Shown here in pieces: positions 6,921 to 14,351 of a stretch of DNA of 64,000 nucleotides; position 1 is the first letter of the stretch, and every line of letters begins with the position of its first letter. A program made the translations under genes and the position numbers. The DNA lies in assembly GCA_016211105.1 (NCBI GenBank), contig JACQSX010000023.1:62001-126000 (forward strand). The letters run 5' to 3'. The notes beneath the pieces were generated by a model that was not told the DNA's origin, made no database searches, and worked only from the letters and a program-made list of their open reading frames with translations. Source of the stretch: Acidobacteriota bacterium. Lineage in GTDB: Bacteria; Acidobacteriota; UBA6911; JACQSX01.

Positions 6921-7886
6921 ATGAGATCAAGACGAATGATCCGGAGCATTATGGCGGTTCTCCTGGTGCTGCCGAGCACCCTTTTGTTCGCGGAGCAGGA
7001 CGGCCACCCGGCTTCACACGGGCAAACAAGCATCAAGGTAGCGGTAGACCTCGTGCCCCTCAGCGTCATGGTGACCGACCAGAAAGGTCAGGCAATCACG
7101 GGATTGCGAAAAGAGGATTTCAAAGTGTACGAGGATGGCGTCGAACAGGCGATCAGCTTTTATGACTCAGAAAAGGCGCCCGTTTCCTGGGGGCTGGTCT
7201 TGGACCGCAGTGGCAGCATGAGAGAGATGATCGAAGACGTTTATCGAGCGGCATTGCATGTCATGGATGAAGGTTCTGAGCAAGACGAAATGTTTGTTGT
7301 CACCTTCAATGATCAGGTAAGGATGGTACGAGACTTTACCTCAGATCGGCGAAGGTTGGAGAACTCCATCCTTGGTTTGAGGGCTGGTGGACAAACTGCG
7401 TTGTACGACGCTGTCGTCTTTGCGCTGGATCACATTCAATCGGCCGAGCATCAAAAGAAGGTGCTGGTGGTTGTAACCGATGGCGAAGACAACAGGAGCG
7501 AGTTCTCCTTCGCTGAGTTATTGGATCAGGCCGGCGAACAGGACGTGCTCGTCTATACCGCCGGAATGGACAACAGGATGTCGGATGGATTTTTGGGCCT
7601 CCGGGCGAGACGGACGCACAAGGAACTCAAGAAGCTGGCGGAGGTCAGTGGTGGCGCTGCTCATTTTCCGAGGGACCAGTGGGAGTGTAGAGAAACGATG
7701 AACAAAATTGCATATCAAGTCAGCCACCAGTACAGTCTCGGCTATTACCCCACCAACCCAGCTCGTGATGGTCAATGGCGAAACATTCAAGTCACCGTCA
7801 ATAGCCAACAGAAGGCGAAGTATGTGGCCCGCACCCGCGCTGGCTATTATGCTCCCAGAGGAGACCGGCTGGAGACGAAGAGGTAA
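6921..7886 (+). CDS. VWFA-related protein of the acidobacterial type, secreted
   Basis: This 321-residue exported protein has a signal peptide (MRSRRMIRSIMAVLLVLPST). A short beta region (VDLVPLSVMVTDQKGQAITG) leads to 'DFKVYEDGVEQ', the hallmark lead-in of the acidobacterial VWFA-related domain family. The VWA fold follows with a complete-looking MIDAS start (LDRSGSM), then GGQTALYDAV and VVVTDGEDN. After it comes a conserved tail (YSLGYYPTNPARDGQWR and ARTRAGYYAP). Such proteins are abundant in Acidobacteria and of unknown function. The start at 6921 follows AAAGGAGGAGAG. It is predicted to be sigma-54 dependent, with UAS and promoter upstream. The 425 bp after it contain no supported gene, only the promoter at 8215. 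Confidence 0.92.
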   Translation: MRSRRMIRSIMAVLLVLPSTLLFAEQDGHPASHGQTSIKVAVDLVPLSVMVTDQKGQAITGLRKEDFKVYEDGVEQAISFYDSEKAPVSWGLVLDRSGSMREMIEDVYRAALHVMDEGSEQDEMFVVTFNDQVRMVRDFTSDRRRLENSILGLRAGGQTALYDAVVFALDHIQSAEHQKKVLVVVTDGEDNRSEFSFAELLDQAGEQDVLVYTAGMDNRMSDGFLGLRARRTHKELKKLAEVSGGAAHFPRDQWECRETMNKIAYQVSHQYSLGYYPTNPARDGQWRNIQVTVNSQQKAKYVARTRAGYYAPRGDRLETKR

Positions 7887-8094
7887 ACTGCGAGTGAATC
7901 TTTTCCGAGGATTACTTCGAACCGATCGACGCTTGTGAGGACAGGTGTTTGAAAGAAATGGAACCGTCATTGCGGAAATTGGGGGCTCAGAAAGGGAGAT
8001 GAAGAGCAGCCGGCATGAACCTCTGGCGCCTCGACCCCCGATGATCCGCGTTCGCCATGCGACGTTTGCAACAATGCCCTGTAGCAAAGCGCAA

Positions 8095-8108
8095 CGCCGA
8101 CACCGGCG
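8095..8108. promoter_or_regulatory. Short palindrome upstream of the Met/Gly-rich gene promoter
   Basis: CGCCG-ACAC-CGGCG is a perfect 5-bp-arm inverted repeat, 106 bp before the perfect sigma-54 promoter at 8215. It does not match the UAS used by the other genes. It is a possible binding site for a different activator, such as the NtrC-type protein encoded at 11829. The arms are short, so chance is possible. Confidence 0.3.
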
Positions 8109-8214
8109 ACTCTCGTCCCAGCTTTCTCATGCCGACGTAAAGAATGACCGTAAATATTGGAGCAGCAGAGAAAATTTGTGTCGGTTCCCTTGCCTACAAG
8201 AGGGGAGGTCCGCT

Positions 8215-8230
8215 TGGCACGGGGATTGCT
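8215..8230 (+). promoter_or_regulatory. Sigma-54 promoter of the Met/Gly-rich gene (full consensus)
   Basis: TGGCACGGGGATTGCT matches TGGCACG-N4-TTGCW at every fixed position. Predicted transcription starts near 8241, giving a 71-base leader before the ATG at 8312. No copy of the common UAS was seen in the 330 bp upstream. Confidence 0.85.
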
Positions 8231-8311
8231 AGTTTCTCCACTGGGCCACCCAGAGCCAAGGGTGGAGAGTGTTACAGGACTTAATAAACTTTTATGGGTT
8301 AGGAGGTTGTG

Positions 8312-9034
8312 ATGTTGCGAAAAACAAGGCTTTTGATGGTTGGCTGTGCTGTTGTTTTGATGCTCGGCTCGATTGGAAGGGCCCAATGGGGCGGCGGGAT
8401 GATGGGCGGCGGCGGGATTGGCTACGGTGGCATGGGCATCGGGAGCATGGGATTCGGCGGAGGGATGATGGGCGCTGTGACCGGAATCGACAACGGCGCT
8501 GTGACCGTGGGCTCAGACGGCAATCTTTATGTACTCTCTAGAGTATTTGGCCAGCAGGGACAAGGTGCTCAGTACTGGAGCGACATACAAACCAAGTTGT
8601 CCGCCTTGAACCCAACCAACGGGAATACCCTCTGGAGCCTGACATTCAACGAGAACTGGCTGACCAGGCCGGTCCAAGGTCCTGATGGGCGCCTTTTTTT
8701 GGTCGGCTTCTCTGACTGGCTGACGGGAATGAGCGGAGGCATGATGTACGGCATCCGGGGTTGGTCTTCCAATCAGGTCCAAGACCAAAACGCCAAGCTG
8801 TATATCGTCGATCCTTCGTCCGCTACGGTAATCAAGAGCGTCCAACTGGACGGCGAGGTGGCCTCTCTGCCCACAGTTGCAGGTTCGGGTACTAGCTATA
8901 CCGTCTACATGGTCGCTTTTGATACGGGATATAACGTCGACAGTCGAGGGCAATTGCAGGGATTTGGCCGCGAAGCGACTCTGTACGCGTTTGATCGTGG
9001 GGGCAATCTGAAATTCAGCCTTCCACTGCAGTAA
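8312..9034 (+). CDS. Secreted propeller-like protein with Met/Gly-rich N-terminal segment
   Basis: This is 240 residues with a signal peptide (MLRKTRLLMVGCAVVLMLGS, cleavage near GRA-QW). A Met/Gly-rich stretch follows (GGGMMGGGGIGYGG, MGIGSMGFGGGMMG). The rest has PQQ/beta-propeller-like repeats: 'VTVGSDGNLYVLS', 'LSALNPTNGNTLWSLTF', 'GPDGRLFLVGF', 'LYIVDPSSATVIKSVQLDG' and 'ATLYAFDRGGNLKFSL'. It is too short for a full propeller, so it may oligomerise or be one part of one. Met-rich segments often bind Cu(I); that is inference here. The start at 8312 follows AGGAGG with 5 bases spacing. The promoter is a perfect sigma-54 site. An inverted repeat follows the stop. Confidence 0.85.
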   Translation: MLRKTRLLMVGCAVVLMLGSIGRAQWGGGMMGGGGIGYGGMGIGSMGFGGGMMGAVTGIDNGAVTVGSDGNLYVLSRVFGQQGQGAQYWSDIQTKLSALNPTNGNTLWSLTFNENWLTRPVQGPDGRLFLVGFSDWLTGMSGGMMYGIRGWSSNQVQDQNAKLYIVDPSSATVIKSVQLDGEVASLPTVAGSGTSYTVYMVAFDTGYNVDSRGQLQGFGREATLYAFDRGGNLKFSLPLQ

Positions 9035-9044
9035 TCCTGGAGTA

Positions 9045-9110
9045 GGATTGAGGAGCGCAGAGTACTGAGAGCGCAGAGCACGTAGGAACTCTCTGCGCTC
9101 CCTCCAATCC
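9045..9110 (+). terminator. Inverted repeat after the Met/Gly-rich gene
   Basis: GGATTGAGGAGCGCAGAG (9045-9062) pairs with CTCTGCGCTCCCTCCAATCC (9091-9110) with minor mismatches, enclosing about 28 bases. No U-run follows, so it is either a factor-dependent or processing hairpin, or a small repeat element, between the gene ending at 9034 and the kinase at 9160. Confidence 0.5.
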
Positions 9111-9159
9111 CAACTTCAGGGACGTTCAGTCCTGCGCTGCAGTCGACCGACAAAAGGTT

Positions 9160-11832
9160 GTGGTGGAGCGCCATACCGTTCTTCGAATTTTGTATCGGGC
9201 AGTCACGGTGCCTGTCCTGGCAGTGGTCTGCCTGCTGATTTCCCTTACCTCTCTCTTTGATTACCTGAATCTGAAATCATATGACATTTTGCTTCAACTG
9301 AGTCCCCGCCTGCCGCCATTGCAACACGTGGTCGTGGTAGGGATCGACGATGCCAGCATTGCCGTTCTGGGGCGTCTCCCCTGGGACCGCGAGGTGATTG
9401 CAAGACTGATCGACCGAATCAACGCCGCCAGGCCGGCCGCCATCGGCGTGGATTTGTTCCTTGACCTGCCCAGTACCCAGACATCAGACACAGCTCTGTC
9501 CGAGTCACTCCAGCGCGCATCCAGGGTCGTGCTTCCGGCGGCGCTGATCCCTGTCCAAGTTCAAGGTGGGCAGCAACCTCGCTGGCTTCAGTCTTTACCC
9601 GAATTTCACTCCACCGCAGTAGGCCACGTCAACGCAAGCCCGGATTCTGATGGCATTTGCCGCCGCATACAACTCAGTCGCAGCTTGCGCGGCCAACGAT
9701 TCTGGGCCTTCGCACTGGAGTTAGCAAGACAGGCCGGCTTTCTGAATTCTGCCTCCATGCTGGAAGGGGAGAATTCGCTGGAACTGGGACCTGTGACAGT
9801 GCCGGCCCGACGTTCCGAAGGATACGAGGTCTTGATCCACTACGGGGACCCGTCGGGCGCAATTCCAGTGTTGAGCGCGGTCGATCTCCTGTCAGATCGC
9901 TGGGATCGCAGCTTCTTAAATGGTAAAATCGTGCTGCTCGGTGTCGTGTCTCCGTTGGAGGCGGATCAACTCTTTACGCCCGTTAGTACCGCCGGTCAAC
10001 CGATGCCCGGGATCCTGATCCACGCCAATGTTGTGAACATGCTGGTGGGAGGAAGCTTTTTAACGCAAGCCTCCCCGTCCGTGGTTCTAGCCACCCTGTT
10101 GCTGCTCACCGGCGTGGTGCTGCTCTTGATGCAATGGTACCGGTCGCCGTGGCACTGGGTGGGAATTTTGGCCGTGGTCACAGTTACGACCCTCGGTTGT
10201 GCGTTCCTGTTTTGGTATGGCCGCTTCGTGTTACCCTTCCCGACACTTTTGTTTGCTTCTCTAACAGCGATTGCGGTTTTCCACGTTCAGCGGCTGGCGA
10301 CGGTGCGCAGGATGCTAAGGGGCGAAGTTCATCGGCTCGCGACGCAATTGCCGTCTGATGCCACCTCCATCGATCCCGCGTCTTTGATCGGGCGGTCGCT
10401 GGATCTGTTGAGACAACAGACCCACTGGGATTGGGTGCACTTGAAATTCTCGTCAGGGGGCAAGGAGCTGATCCATTTCTGTTCCGGTAGCGCCCTCCCG
10501 CACGCTGGCGTCAACGGAACTCCGCACTCCGGCAGCGCCTGTACCCGCCGATTTGCCAACGGTGAATACCTTCTCTGGCTGACGCACCCTGTGGCAGCGA
10601 GTGATGCATTCAGGGAACTGGTCGAGAGAGTCGGTGGGGCAGTGGCGCATCAACTGGGCAGCTATTATCGAAGCTTGCAGGTGCGCGGTCGCTTGCCGGG
10701 CTGGCGGGAGGTCTTGAAGCGAGGATACGACGAGTGGCAATTGCATGTCCTGCGCCAGATCGGCGCCCAGTGGCACGCCGACCGGTCTGCCGCGCGCGCC
10801 ATTCTGGAATGCGTTCCGGGAGGAATCCTGGTACTGGATTTCACAGGGCTGGTTCGATATGTAAACCAGACTGCAGCTCGGCTGCTGCCGTTCTTCAATG
10901 CAAATGTTTTAGGCCAAGATTTTTTTGCCGCGTTGCACGCCCACGGCTTCATCCAATGGAAGGAAACCAAGGAGTACCCGACACAACTCTCCAACCCCGG
11001 GAGTACAGCCGAGATTTCCGTGCACTGCAAAGAGTGGCTGCGCAGCGATCTACACCTGAAATGTTCCGCCATTCACTCCGAAGACGGCACGCATCTTGGG
11101 TCCGTAGTGGCCGTCATCGATGTCACCGATCAGAGGCGCTTGGACGCAGCCAAAGAGGAAATGATTGCTTTGGTATCGCATGAGCTGCGCACGCCGCTGA
11201 CTTCGGTACATGGCTTTGCGCAACAACTGTTGCGTTATTCACTGGATCCGGAGCGCGTGCGACAGGTCGCCGAAATCATCCTGCGCGAAACCAGCCGCCT
11301 GGACCAGATGACCCGTTCCTACTTGGACCTGTCTCGACTGGAGCAGCAGCTTACCAAGCAGACCATGGAACCTGCAAATCTGGTAGCCATAGCTCAGGCT
11401 GCCATACACGGGATGAAAGCGACCGCGGAGAACTGCGGCGTTGTGCTTCGCCTGAGCGTAGACCAAGACATCATCCGTGTGCGCGGGCATGCGGAGTTGT
11501 TGGAGCGTGCCGTCAACAACTTGTTGGACAATGCCATCAAATACAGCAAATCCGGATCGGAGGTTCGGATTCGAGTCTCTACCAACGGCGCCAAAGCGTG
11601 CGTTGAAGTGCGTGACCATGGCATTGGTATACCGGCGGAGGCGCTGCCTTACGTGTTCGAGAAGTTTTATCGGGTCAAGTCAGCCGCCAAGTCTGGAGTA
11701 CCCGGATCGGGCTTAGGTCTTGCCTTTGTTCGAGAGGTTGCGACGCGCCACGGCGGAACGGTCTCGGCAAAGAGCGTGCTTCACGAGGGATCTGTCTTCG
11801 ACTTACACGTACCTCTCTGGAGAATGGAATGA
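9160..11832 (+). CDS. CHASE2-domain sensor histidine kinase with PAS
   Basis: This 890-residue inner-membrane sensor kinase has one N-terminal TM helix (about residues 11-32) and an extracytoplasmic CHASE2 domain (about 33-300, with VVVGIDDASIAVLGRLPWDR and GVDLFLDLP). Three TM helices follow (about 303-325, 331-352, 355-373), then a GAF-like linker, a PAS domain (about 545-655, GGILVLDFTGLVRYVN) and HisKA with phosphoacceptor His674 (ALVSHELRTPLTS). The HATPase N box is NNLLDNAIKYS and the G box GSGLGLAFV. The start is GTG at 9160 or 9163, preceded by AAAAGG. Its stop overlaps the response regulator start (ATGA). CHASE2 sensors detect unknown extracytoplasmic cues. The adjacent FecR-domain gene suggests a shared envelope signal. 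Confidence 0.95.
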   Translation: MVERHTVLRILYRAVTVPVLAVVCLLISLTSLFDYLNLKSYDILLQLSPRLPPLQHVVVVGIDDASIAVLGRLPWDREVIARLIDRINAARPAAIGVDLFLDLPSTQTSDTALSESLQRASRVVLPAALIPVQVQGGQQPRWLQSLPEFHSTAVGHVNASPDSDGICRRIQLSRSLRGQRFWAFALELARQAGFLNSASMLEGENSLELGPVTVPARRSEGYEVLIHYGDPSGAIPVLSAVDLLSDRWDRSFLNGKIVLLGVVSPLEADQLFTPVSTAGQPMPGILIHANVVNMLVGGSFLTQASPSVVLATLLLLTGVVLLLMQWYRSPWHWVGILAVVTVTTLGCAFLFWYGRFVLPFPTLLFASLTAIAVFHVQRLATVRRMLRGEVHRLATQLPSDATSIDPASLIGRSLDLLRQQTHWDWVHLKFSSGGKELIHFCSGSALPHAGVNGTPHSGSACTRRFANGEYLLWLTHPVAASDAFRELVERVGGAVAHQLGSYYRSLQVRGRLPGWREVLKRGYDEWQLHVLRQIGAQWHADRSAARAILECVPGGILVLDFTGLVRYVNQTAARLLPFFNANVLGQDFFAALHAHGFIQWKETKEYPTQLSNPGSTAEISVHCKEWLRSDLHLKCSAIHSEDGTHLGSVVAVIDVTDQRRLDAAKEEMIALVSHELRTPLTSVHGFAQQLLRYSLDPERVRQVAEIILRETSRLDQMTRSYLDLSRLEQQLTKQTMEPANLVAIAQAAIHGMKATAENCGVVLRLSVDQDIIRVRGHAELLERAVNNLLDNAIKYSKSGSEVRIRVSTNGAKACVEVRDHGIGIPAEALPYVFEKFYRVKSAAKSGVPGSGLGLAFVREVATRHGGTVSAKSVLHEGSVFDLHVPLWRME

Positions 11833-13235
11833 GTCATAGTCCAGTGGGGAAAAAGATTCTGGTCGTGGAGGACGACCCTTCTACGTGCGAGCTGCTCGCT
11901 TCTTCGCTCGCATTGGAAGGCTATTCGGTGGACAAGGCTACCGGGAGCGCCCAGGCAGACCAGTTGCTGCGGGGCGGGGACTATACACTGGTGATCAGTG
12001 ACATATATCTGGATGAACTGACCGGCTTGGACCTGCAGCGCACCCTGCAGGACAAGAGCCCAGGAACCAAGCTCATCTTGATGACCGCACACGCCACGCT
12101 GGAAACCGCCGTAAGAGCGGTTCAAGAAGGGGCATTTGACTACCTCAGCAAGCCGTTTGAGCTGGAAGACTTGTTTCGCGTCGTGCGCAGGGCCTTGGAA
12201 CCGGCCCGGCATACGCGCGCGGTTGCCCGGGATCCGGGTGAAACCGCGAGTCTCTCTTCGATGATCATCGGACGCTCCACAGCCATGGCGGATGTTTACA
12301 AGCGCGTGGCGCGGGTCGCCGGAACAGATTCGAGCGTCTGGATTTCGGGTGAAAGTGGCACAGGCAAAGAACTGGTTGCCCAAGCCATCCACAAGCATAG
12401 CCGGCGGGGGGTGAGACCGTTTGTGGCAATCAATTGTGGCGCTCTGGCGGAAACCCTTCTGGAAAGTGAGCTTTTTGGACACGTCAAAGGGGCATTCACC
12501 GGCGCTCATACGGGACGCGACGGGCTGTTCGAGAGTGCTGCCGAGGGCACCCTGTTCCTGGATGAGATTACCGAGACGGCGCTTTCCTTCCAGGTCAGGC
12601 TGCTGCGCCTGTTGCAGGAAGGGGAATACCGGCCCGTTGGAAGTAACGTGGCCCGCAAAGCAGACGTGCGTATTCTAGCAGCCTCCAATCTCGATGTCGC
12701 TGATTGTATCAGGGAAGGAAAATTCCGAGAGGACCTGTATTATCGGCTGGCAGCCTTCACCATCCACATTCCCCCTCTGCGGGAACGCACCGAAGATCTT
12801 CCTTTGTTGGTAGCACACTTCTTAGAACAACTGTCGCGCACCCTAGGGCGGGCCGTAAGCATAGCGCCATCTGCCTTGAAGATGTTGGCTGCATACGATT
12901 GGCCGGGCAATGTCCGGCAACTGCGCAACGCCCTGGAGAAGTTGGCCATCCTCAGTCCGGACGCCGCCATCCGCAACGAGGATGTCGAACACTGGCTGGA
13001 CGAGATCCAGTGGAGAATGCCGGAGAGTGCCGGCTCGGAGATGCCCCATTCATTGACCTATTTGGAAAAAGAACGGATTCGCAAAGTGTTGTGGCAGTGC
13101 CAAGGCAATAAAAGCCGAGCTGCTGCGTTGCTGGGGATCGACCGGTCGACCCTTTATCGAAAGATGGAGGCTTACGGCATTTCCCAGCCATCCTCGAGTC
13201 CCAGCAACCCTCACCGGGTCGGAGAATCACCATGA
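11829..13235 (+). CDS. NtrC-family sigma-54 activator (REC-AAA-Fis), partner of the CHASE2 kinase
   Basis: This 468-residue response regulator has a receiver domain (residues about 8-125, phospho-Asp58 in ISDIYLDEL). The sigma-54 interaction AAA+ domain runs about 148-385, with Walker A GESGTGKE, the sigma-54-contacting loop GAFTGA, Walker B-type LFLDEIT and R-finger region [10 protein letters not shown]-terminal Fis-type HTH follows ([20 protein letters not shown]). It is co-translated with the kinase (ATGA overlap) and with the FecR gene (ATGA overlap). Its targets are unknown. The perfect sigma-54 promoter at 8215, which lacks the common UAS, is a candidate. Confidence 0.96.
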   Translation: MSHSPVGKKILVVEDDPSTCELLASSLALEGYSVDKATGSAQADQLLRGGDYTLVISDIYLDELTGLDLQRTLQDKSPGTKLILMTAHATLETAVRAVQEGAFDYLSKPFELEDLFRVVRRALEPARHTRAVARDPGETASLSSMIIGRSTAMADVYKRVARVAGTDSSVWISGESGTGKELVAQAIHKHSRRGVRPFVAINCGALAETLLESELFGHVKGAFTGAHTGRDGLFESAAEGTLFLDEITETALSFQVRLLRLLQEGEYRPVGSNVARKADVRILAASNLDVADCIREGKFREDLYYRLAAFTIHIPPLRERTEDLPLLVAHFLEQLSRTLGRAVSIAPSALKMLAAYDWPGNVRQLRNALEKLAILSPDAAIRNEDVEHWLDEIQWRMPESAGSEMPHSLTYLEKERIRKVLWQCQGNKSRAAALLGIDRSTLYRKMEAYGISQPSSSPSNPHRVGESP

Positions 13236-14137
13236 AATCCTTCACCATTCATTATTGTTTCCGTTATTGTTTCGAAGTTCCGCTTTGTCTGATGCTTCTA
13301 ATCGCCGTGCCGGGCTCTAAGGAGGTTCAGGCACAGCAGCGCTGGGCGCCAGGCCAACTTCGTCCCGAGTTCTCTGTATTGGAAGTCAGAGGCGAGGCTC
13401 AACTGTGGCAGGCCAGTTCGCAACGGGTCTGGACTTTGACCCTGGAAATCATGCCCGGCACGGGCGACCAGATTGCCACCGGCGCAGACGGATACGTCCG
13501 GATTGGGTTGGACGATGGAAGCCAGATGGAGATTTTTGCCAACGCGATCGTCCAACTTGGGGCGCCACGTCCCTCGTTGCTTCGATTGCTCGACATTTTC
13601 ATCGGTCAGGTCCGCATCATGATCCAGCGTGTCAGTGGCAAGCCCAACCCTCATAGCTTCACCACTCCTACGGCAGTTCTCAGTGTTCGGGGCACGACGT
13701 TTGACGTTGCCGTGGATGAAACTACTGCTACGATTGTGGCCGTAACCGAAGGGGCCGTCCAGGTCGAAAACCGCCTTTATCAGGGACAGGGGGTGTTGGT
13801 CAAACAGGGCTACCGAACCATTGTTCGTCCCAACGAACTGCCGGCAAAACCGGAGCGGTTCAGAGGCGCCGCAATCAACTTCCCGGGCATGGAGAAGAAA
13901 CATGGCAAGCACATGGATCCTCAAGCGGGCCGAGTCATGATGGGCTCTCCCTCCGGTACGATGCACCCAGACAACACCGGAGACCCTGCGGGCACAATGG
14001 GAATGCCCGGCGGGCGGATGGGGGGCCACATGGGTACGATAGACAGTACCATCGGTGGCACGGGAGCACCCGGGGGAGGGACAGGAGGCCACATGGGGGG
14101 CATGGGCTCAGGCCGGCAGAAAGATAATCGGCACTGA
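13232..14137 (+). CDS. Secreted FecR-domain protein with Met/His/Gly-rich tail
   Basis: This is 301 residues with an N-terminal signal peptide (ending near KEVQA-QQ). A FecR-like beta domain (about residues 45-190) has the typical GDQIATGADGYVRIGLDDGS, TPTAVLSVRGTTFDV and VAVTEGAVQVEN. The tail from about 215 is low-complexity with many Met, His and Gly (HGKHMDPQAG, GTMGMPGGRMGGHMG, GGHMGGMGSG), suggesting metal binding. FecR-fold proteins in operons with CHASE2 kinases usually act as periplasmic signalling or surface proteins; the exact role is not known. It overlaps the regulator stop by ATGA, so it belongs to the same operon. Confidence 0.9.
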   Translation: MKSFTIHYCFRYCFEVPLCLMLLIAVPGSKEVQAQQRWAPGQLRPEFSVLEVRGEAQLWQASSQRVWTLTLEIMPGTGDQIATGADGYVRIGLDDGSQMEIFANAIVQLGAPRPSLLRLLDIFIGQVRIMIQRVSGKPNPHSFTTPTAVLSVRGTTFDVAVDETTATIVAVTEGAVQVENRLYQGQGVLVKQGYRTIVRPNELPAKPERFRGAAINFPGMEKKHGKHMDPQAGRVMMGSPSGTMHPDNTGDPAGTMGMPGGRMGGHMGTIDSTIGGTGAPGGGTGGHMGGMGSGRQKDNRH

Positions 14138-14191
14138 TTTTGCCCGCTTGACACAATCGCCTTGCTGGATGAACTTAAAAAGGAGAACCAA

Positions 14192-14218
14192 ATGAAGAAA
14201 ACTGTTTCTCTCATCTAA
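14192..14218 (+). other. Eight-codon ORF with strong RBS (leader or gene remnant)
   Basis: AAAAAGGAGAACCAA precedes ATG AAG AAA and the frame stops after eight codons (MKKTVSLI). It looks like the start of a secreted-protein gene cut short by a stop, or a leader peptide. Translation is not demonstrable from sequence. It lies in the gap between the FecR gene and the secreted protein at 14352. Confidence 0.3.
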
Positions 14219-14351
14219 TTTCCCATTATCCGACAGCCTCGGTTACAATAGCCGTTACCCCTGGTCGACCTGATTGATAGAGAGGATCAAAACCGGAATC
14301 GTGGGTGAGCGATCTGACGGAAAGTTGCATTTCTGCCTTGAGGAGAAAAGA

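Noticed and set aside
13298-14092. 264-codon minus-strand frame opposite the FecR gene
   Set aside because: It is a shadow of a gene with clear FecR motifs and ATGA coupling to the regulator.
14151-14158. TTGACACA as a sixth UAS copy
   Set aside because: Only the right half matches; GATTT and the left half are absent, and no sigma-54 promoter lies 70-100 bp downstream.
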